This document shows positions 61,864 through 64,000 of a stretch of 64,000 nt of DNA, piece by piece; positions within the stretch are counted from its first letter, which is position 1, and each line of letters starts with the position of its first letter. The notes under the pieces are model-generated. The model was not told the origin of the DNA. It made no database searches and saw only the letters and a list, made by a program, of their open reading frames with translations. The DNA lies in NCBI GenBank assembly GCA_943736015.1, contig OX031056.1, positions 71,885,277-71,949,276 of the forward strand, read 5' to 3'. This DNA comes from Tridacna crocea. Lineage: Eukaryota > Mollusca > Bivalvia > Cardiida > Cardiidae. Made by a program: the position numbers and the translations under genes.

Positions 61864-64000
61864 CTGCAAAAGACAAGAGTGTAAAATCAGTTTATGCAGC
61901 AGACAAAATACAAACATTTATCTGTGAAAAAAGGCTATCCGTTGCTGAGTGATTAACTCTCTACCAAACAACAAAATTTTGGACTAGCCCAAATTGAAAG
62001 CATTTGCAGACGACAAAATAAATGTGAATCAAAAATTGAATTTTGAATAGGAAAAGGTAGCCAGCATTTTCTCCTTTTACCACAATGTTTTCAAAGGCTT
62101 TCCATCTCGGGATCGTTAAAAGTAGGGATTGTGTGATAAAGAGTTAAGGCATTAGAATTACAATCAAGAAATCCTGGTTCGGACTCTGGTCCAAAATTTC
62201 GTTGTGTGGTGAAACTCATTACCAAACAACAAAATTTTAGACTGGTCAAAATTCAATGCATTTGTAGACTAGAAAATTAAAGTGGCTGAAAATTTGAATT
62301 TGTTTTGAGAAGGGAAGAAAACATTGTGGGAAAAGGAGAAAATGCTGGTTACCAGCATTTTCTCCTTTTCCCAGAATGTTTTCAAAAGACTTTTTTCACA
62401 GGAGTATTAAAAGTCAGGATTGTGTGGTAAAGGCTTAATAGGCAAAGAGGTGCAAATAGAATAATTCCTGTACCAGTGACTTCAAGGGGGAAATGACATC
62501 GAATCTCGATCCAAGTCGGAATAATTACTTAAAGGACATGGCAGCGGTTGCGTTATCTCTGTTTTAATAATTTCAGCCTGCAAAAATTTCAACTAGCTGC
62601 CATGGACTTCTGCATATTGGCAAAGTTTGCCTTCTCAATATCCTTTTTAACCAAATTTTGTCAAATATTTACTCAAAGTTTTGTTAACTGATCATGCAGC
62701 CTTGTGAGATATTTTGAAGTCATCTTTTTTCTCAAGATAATTTTGTACATAAGTTATTTCTAACTGAACTCTATGTAATTAAAAAATCTTAACTGTTAAA
62801 TTATTGTTAATAACCCAGACCTTCAGATAGAGGGAGTGATTTTGATTTCAAAATTTAAAATATTAATTATTCTCCACGAAACCCTAGGTTGTGGGTACTC
62901 ATTAGAATCGTCTCATCGAGACGATTCTAATGAGTACCCACAACATAGGGTTTTGAAGAGAAACAATGACTCCCTATTATCTGAAACTCTGTTAAATAAT
63001 CCTCAAAAGTGACTTACCCTTTTTTAGAAGCAAACAGTGGGGGTTCTTATCCTTATGTGGCCTGTTCACAATGTAACGTTTAACAAGATCTACATCATAG
63101 TCTGAAATATGCAATCGAAAAAGCAAAAAGTTACTATCTGCAATTGATTCAAAGCTGATTTGTAAGTAAGGTCCATTGTTTTTTCATTTCAAATTTCGTT
63201 CATGTCTTACCATAAAGTCGAACTCGCATTAAAGACATTCTCATGAGCATGGCACAGAAGTAGGTTACCGGATGGAAGATGTCGGTTTTAAAGACATGTA
63301 TCTGGATTTATTCTAAGAAGAAGAAGAAGATCTATGAGAAGAAGAAATTGAGGAAGAAGAGTAGGAGGAGGAGAAGAAGAAGAAGATGATGATGATGAAG
63401 ATGTAGAAGAAGAAGAAGAAGAAGAAAATGAGGAAGAAGAGTGGGAGGAGGGGAGAAACAATAAGACAAGAAGATGTTTATGAAGAAGAAGAAGGAGAAG
63501 AAGAAGAAGAAGAAAAAGAATAAGAGTAGATGAAGAAGAAGAAAAAGATAAAAAGAAGAATTCAATAGGTACATGTATAAGGAAAACTAAACTCACCAAA
63601 TGACTTGCTCTGGTCAATAGTTGAGTACTTCTTCATTAGTTTTGACTGTACCAATTTCAAGATGGGTTTTTGATATTCCTTAAAATATACAGAAACAGAG
63701 AAATGCTGAAAATGCTTTTTATTAATTTATTTTATAGCAAACGATCCCAATTTCAAACAAGTCTCCATGGAAGGAAGCGTTTAAGATACATGGTAAAAGG
63801 ACAAATGCATGGTACAGGCCACAACCATGCTTTTTCTGCCCTTTCCGTCCATGTGTTTGTATAAATTACATCCTGTTTTGGGGGGGGGGGATTAAAGTTA
63901 CATTAAAAGAATGGTCGACGAATTGCATCTTCGCTAGGCAAGGTTACGATCACTACGTGGATCTTACCTTGGCTGATTGTGCCCGATTTCGAGATTCCTG
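61736..64000 (-). CDS. Unrecognised conserved-looking gene, last four exons, cut by the right edge
   Basis: Exons on the minus strand: 64000-63968 (open at the edge), 63678-63597, 63101-63018 and 61863-61736. All have GT..AG sites and compatible phases, joining into a 108-residue C-terminus that stops with TAA. It reads QESRNRAQSAK, EYQKPILKLVQSKLMKKYS, DYDVDLVKRYIVNRPHKDK, NPHCLLLKK, GMKITELIPPTSKGWAFGE and APKFGFFHIACVEKIQ. It is basic and soluble-looking, with no membrane segment or zinc motif. I do not recognise the family. The gene is tail-to-tail with DNAAF5, 1667 bp between stop codons. Confidence 0.75.
61953..62147 (-). mobile_element. T element, first hairpin arm deleted
   Basis: TTAACTCTCTACCAAAC to GATAAAGAGTTAA, only CCAGCATTTTCTCCTTTT of the stem remains. 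It lies in the last intron of the unknown gene. Confidence 0.75.
62213..62438 (-). mobile_element. T element
   Basis: CTCATTACCAAACAAC to GGTAAAGGCTTAA, intact hairpin, same intron as the preceding copy. Confidence 0.8.
62817..62992. mobile_element. Same palindromic MITE, second copy
   Basis: CAGACCTTCAGATAGAGGGAG to TATCTGAAACTCTG, with the same perfect central stem. Its end is 26 bp past the donor of the penultimate exon of the unknown gene. Confidence 0.82.
63018..63101 (-). CDS. Unknown gene, penultimate exon
   Basis: Acceptor GCATATTTCAG, donor AAAAAGG/GTAAGT. Codes YDVDLVKRYIVNRPHKDK and NPHCLLLKK, with split codons at both ends (phase 1 to phase 1). Confidence 0.74.
63310..63560. repeat. 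GAA-rich imperfect microsatellite
   Basis: About 240 bp of GAA, GGA and GAT triplets ending 40 bp from the donor of an unknown-gene exon. Confidence 0.93.
63597..63678 (-). CDS. Unknown gene, antepenultimate exon
   Basis: Acceptor TATATTTTAAG, donor CATTTG/GTGAGT. Codes EYQKPILKLVQSKLMKKYS and TIDQSKSF, 27 residues plus one base, predicted helical. Confidence 0.72.
63735..63900 (+). repeat. Decayed T element
   Basis: CAAACGATCCCAATTT, then GGTAAAAGGACAAATGCATGG and CCATGCTTTTTCTGCCCTTT, about 70 bp from the edge exon. Confidence 0.4.
63968..64000 (-). CDS. Unknown gene, exon cut by window edge
   Basis: Reads QESRNRAQSAK and ends at CCAAG/GTAAGA, an excellent donor, in phase 0. Its 5' end lies beyond the window. 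Confidence 0.7.

Noticed and set aside
63288-63617. Minus-strand serine/leucine-rich frame
   Set aside because: Translation of the GAA-rich microsatellite; it overlaps a genuine exon of the unknown gene in another frame at 63597-63617.

Overview
This is an animal nuclear genome window, almost certainly from a bivalve mollusc. Genes are split into short exons by repeat-filled introns, and the DNA is crowded with palindromic miniature transposons (MITEs), tRNA-derived SINEs and satellite arrays. The small hairpin repeats with GC-rich cores such as CCTGCGC..GCGCAGG remind me of dreissenid mussels; that species-level idea is a guess from memory.

Genes, all reconstructed by reading splice sites. 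(1) 44787-60069, plus strand: a complete ten-exon DNAAF5 (HEATR2) gene, a HEAT-repeat factor for cytoplasmic preassembly of axonemal dynein arms. The joined coding sequence is 837 codons plus stop and every splice phase agrees. (2) 33330-15092, minus strand: seven exons of a zona pellucida (ZP) domain protein, ending in a Lys-Arg processing-like site and a hydrophobic tail. Its 5' exons are not found. (3) 64000-61736, minus strand: the last four exons of a gene I do not recognise, entering from the right edge and convergent with DNAAF5. (4) 6376-6162, minus strand: a possible first exon resembling the N-terminal region of a collagen prolyl 4-hydroxylase alpha subunit. (5) 1494-1421, minus strand: an orphan terminal-exon candidate. 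A truncated LINE reverse transcriptase (57204-58136) sits in DNAAF5 intron 9.

Repeat families named in the entries. T: about 230 bp, flanked by TTAA, ends CCCATTACCA, central hairpin GGGAAAAGGAGAAAATGCTG; more than 30 full or partial copies. W: about 260 bp twin hairpin ending in GGCCTGCAACACG. K: about 60 bp hairpin with core AAGATCAGACTGCA. R: about 60 bp hairpin with core CAGGTCAGCCTGCGC. N: about 190 bp with core TGGCTAAACCATTTGG. FB-A and FB-B: alternating foldback units at 6.86-9.98 kb and 30.4-31.45 kb. S1-S4: SINEs with tRNA-like heads.

Layout: 0-6 kb, MITEs and a SINE split by another MITE; 6-10 kb, the candidate P4H exon, FB units and a 162-bp satellite; 10-13.3 kb, AT-rich with no gene seen; 14-33.4 kb, the ZP gene with a GGACAA minisatellite, nested transposons and a 156-bp tandem duplication; 33.5-44 kb, GGAA microsatellite, 143-bp and 38-bp arrays and MITEs; 44.8-60 kb, DNAAF5 with a T element in every intron; 60-64 kb, more T elements and the unknown gene. 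DNAAF5 is a conserved ciliary gene; I see no operon-like or functional link among the genes. The striking property of the window is the T family and its nesting relations with the other elements.
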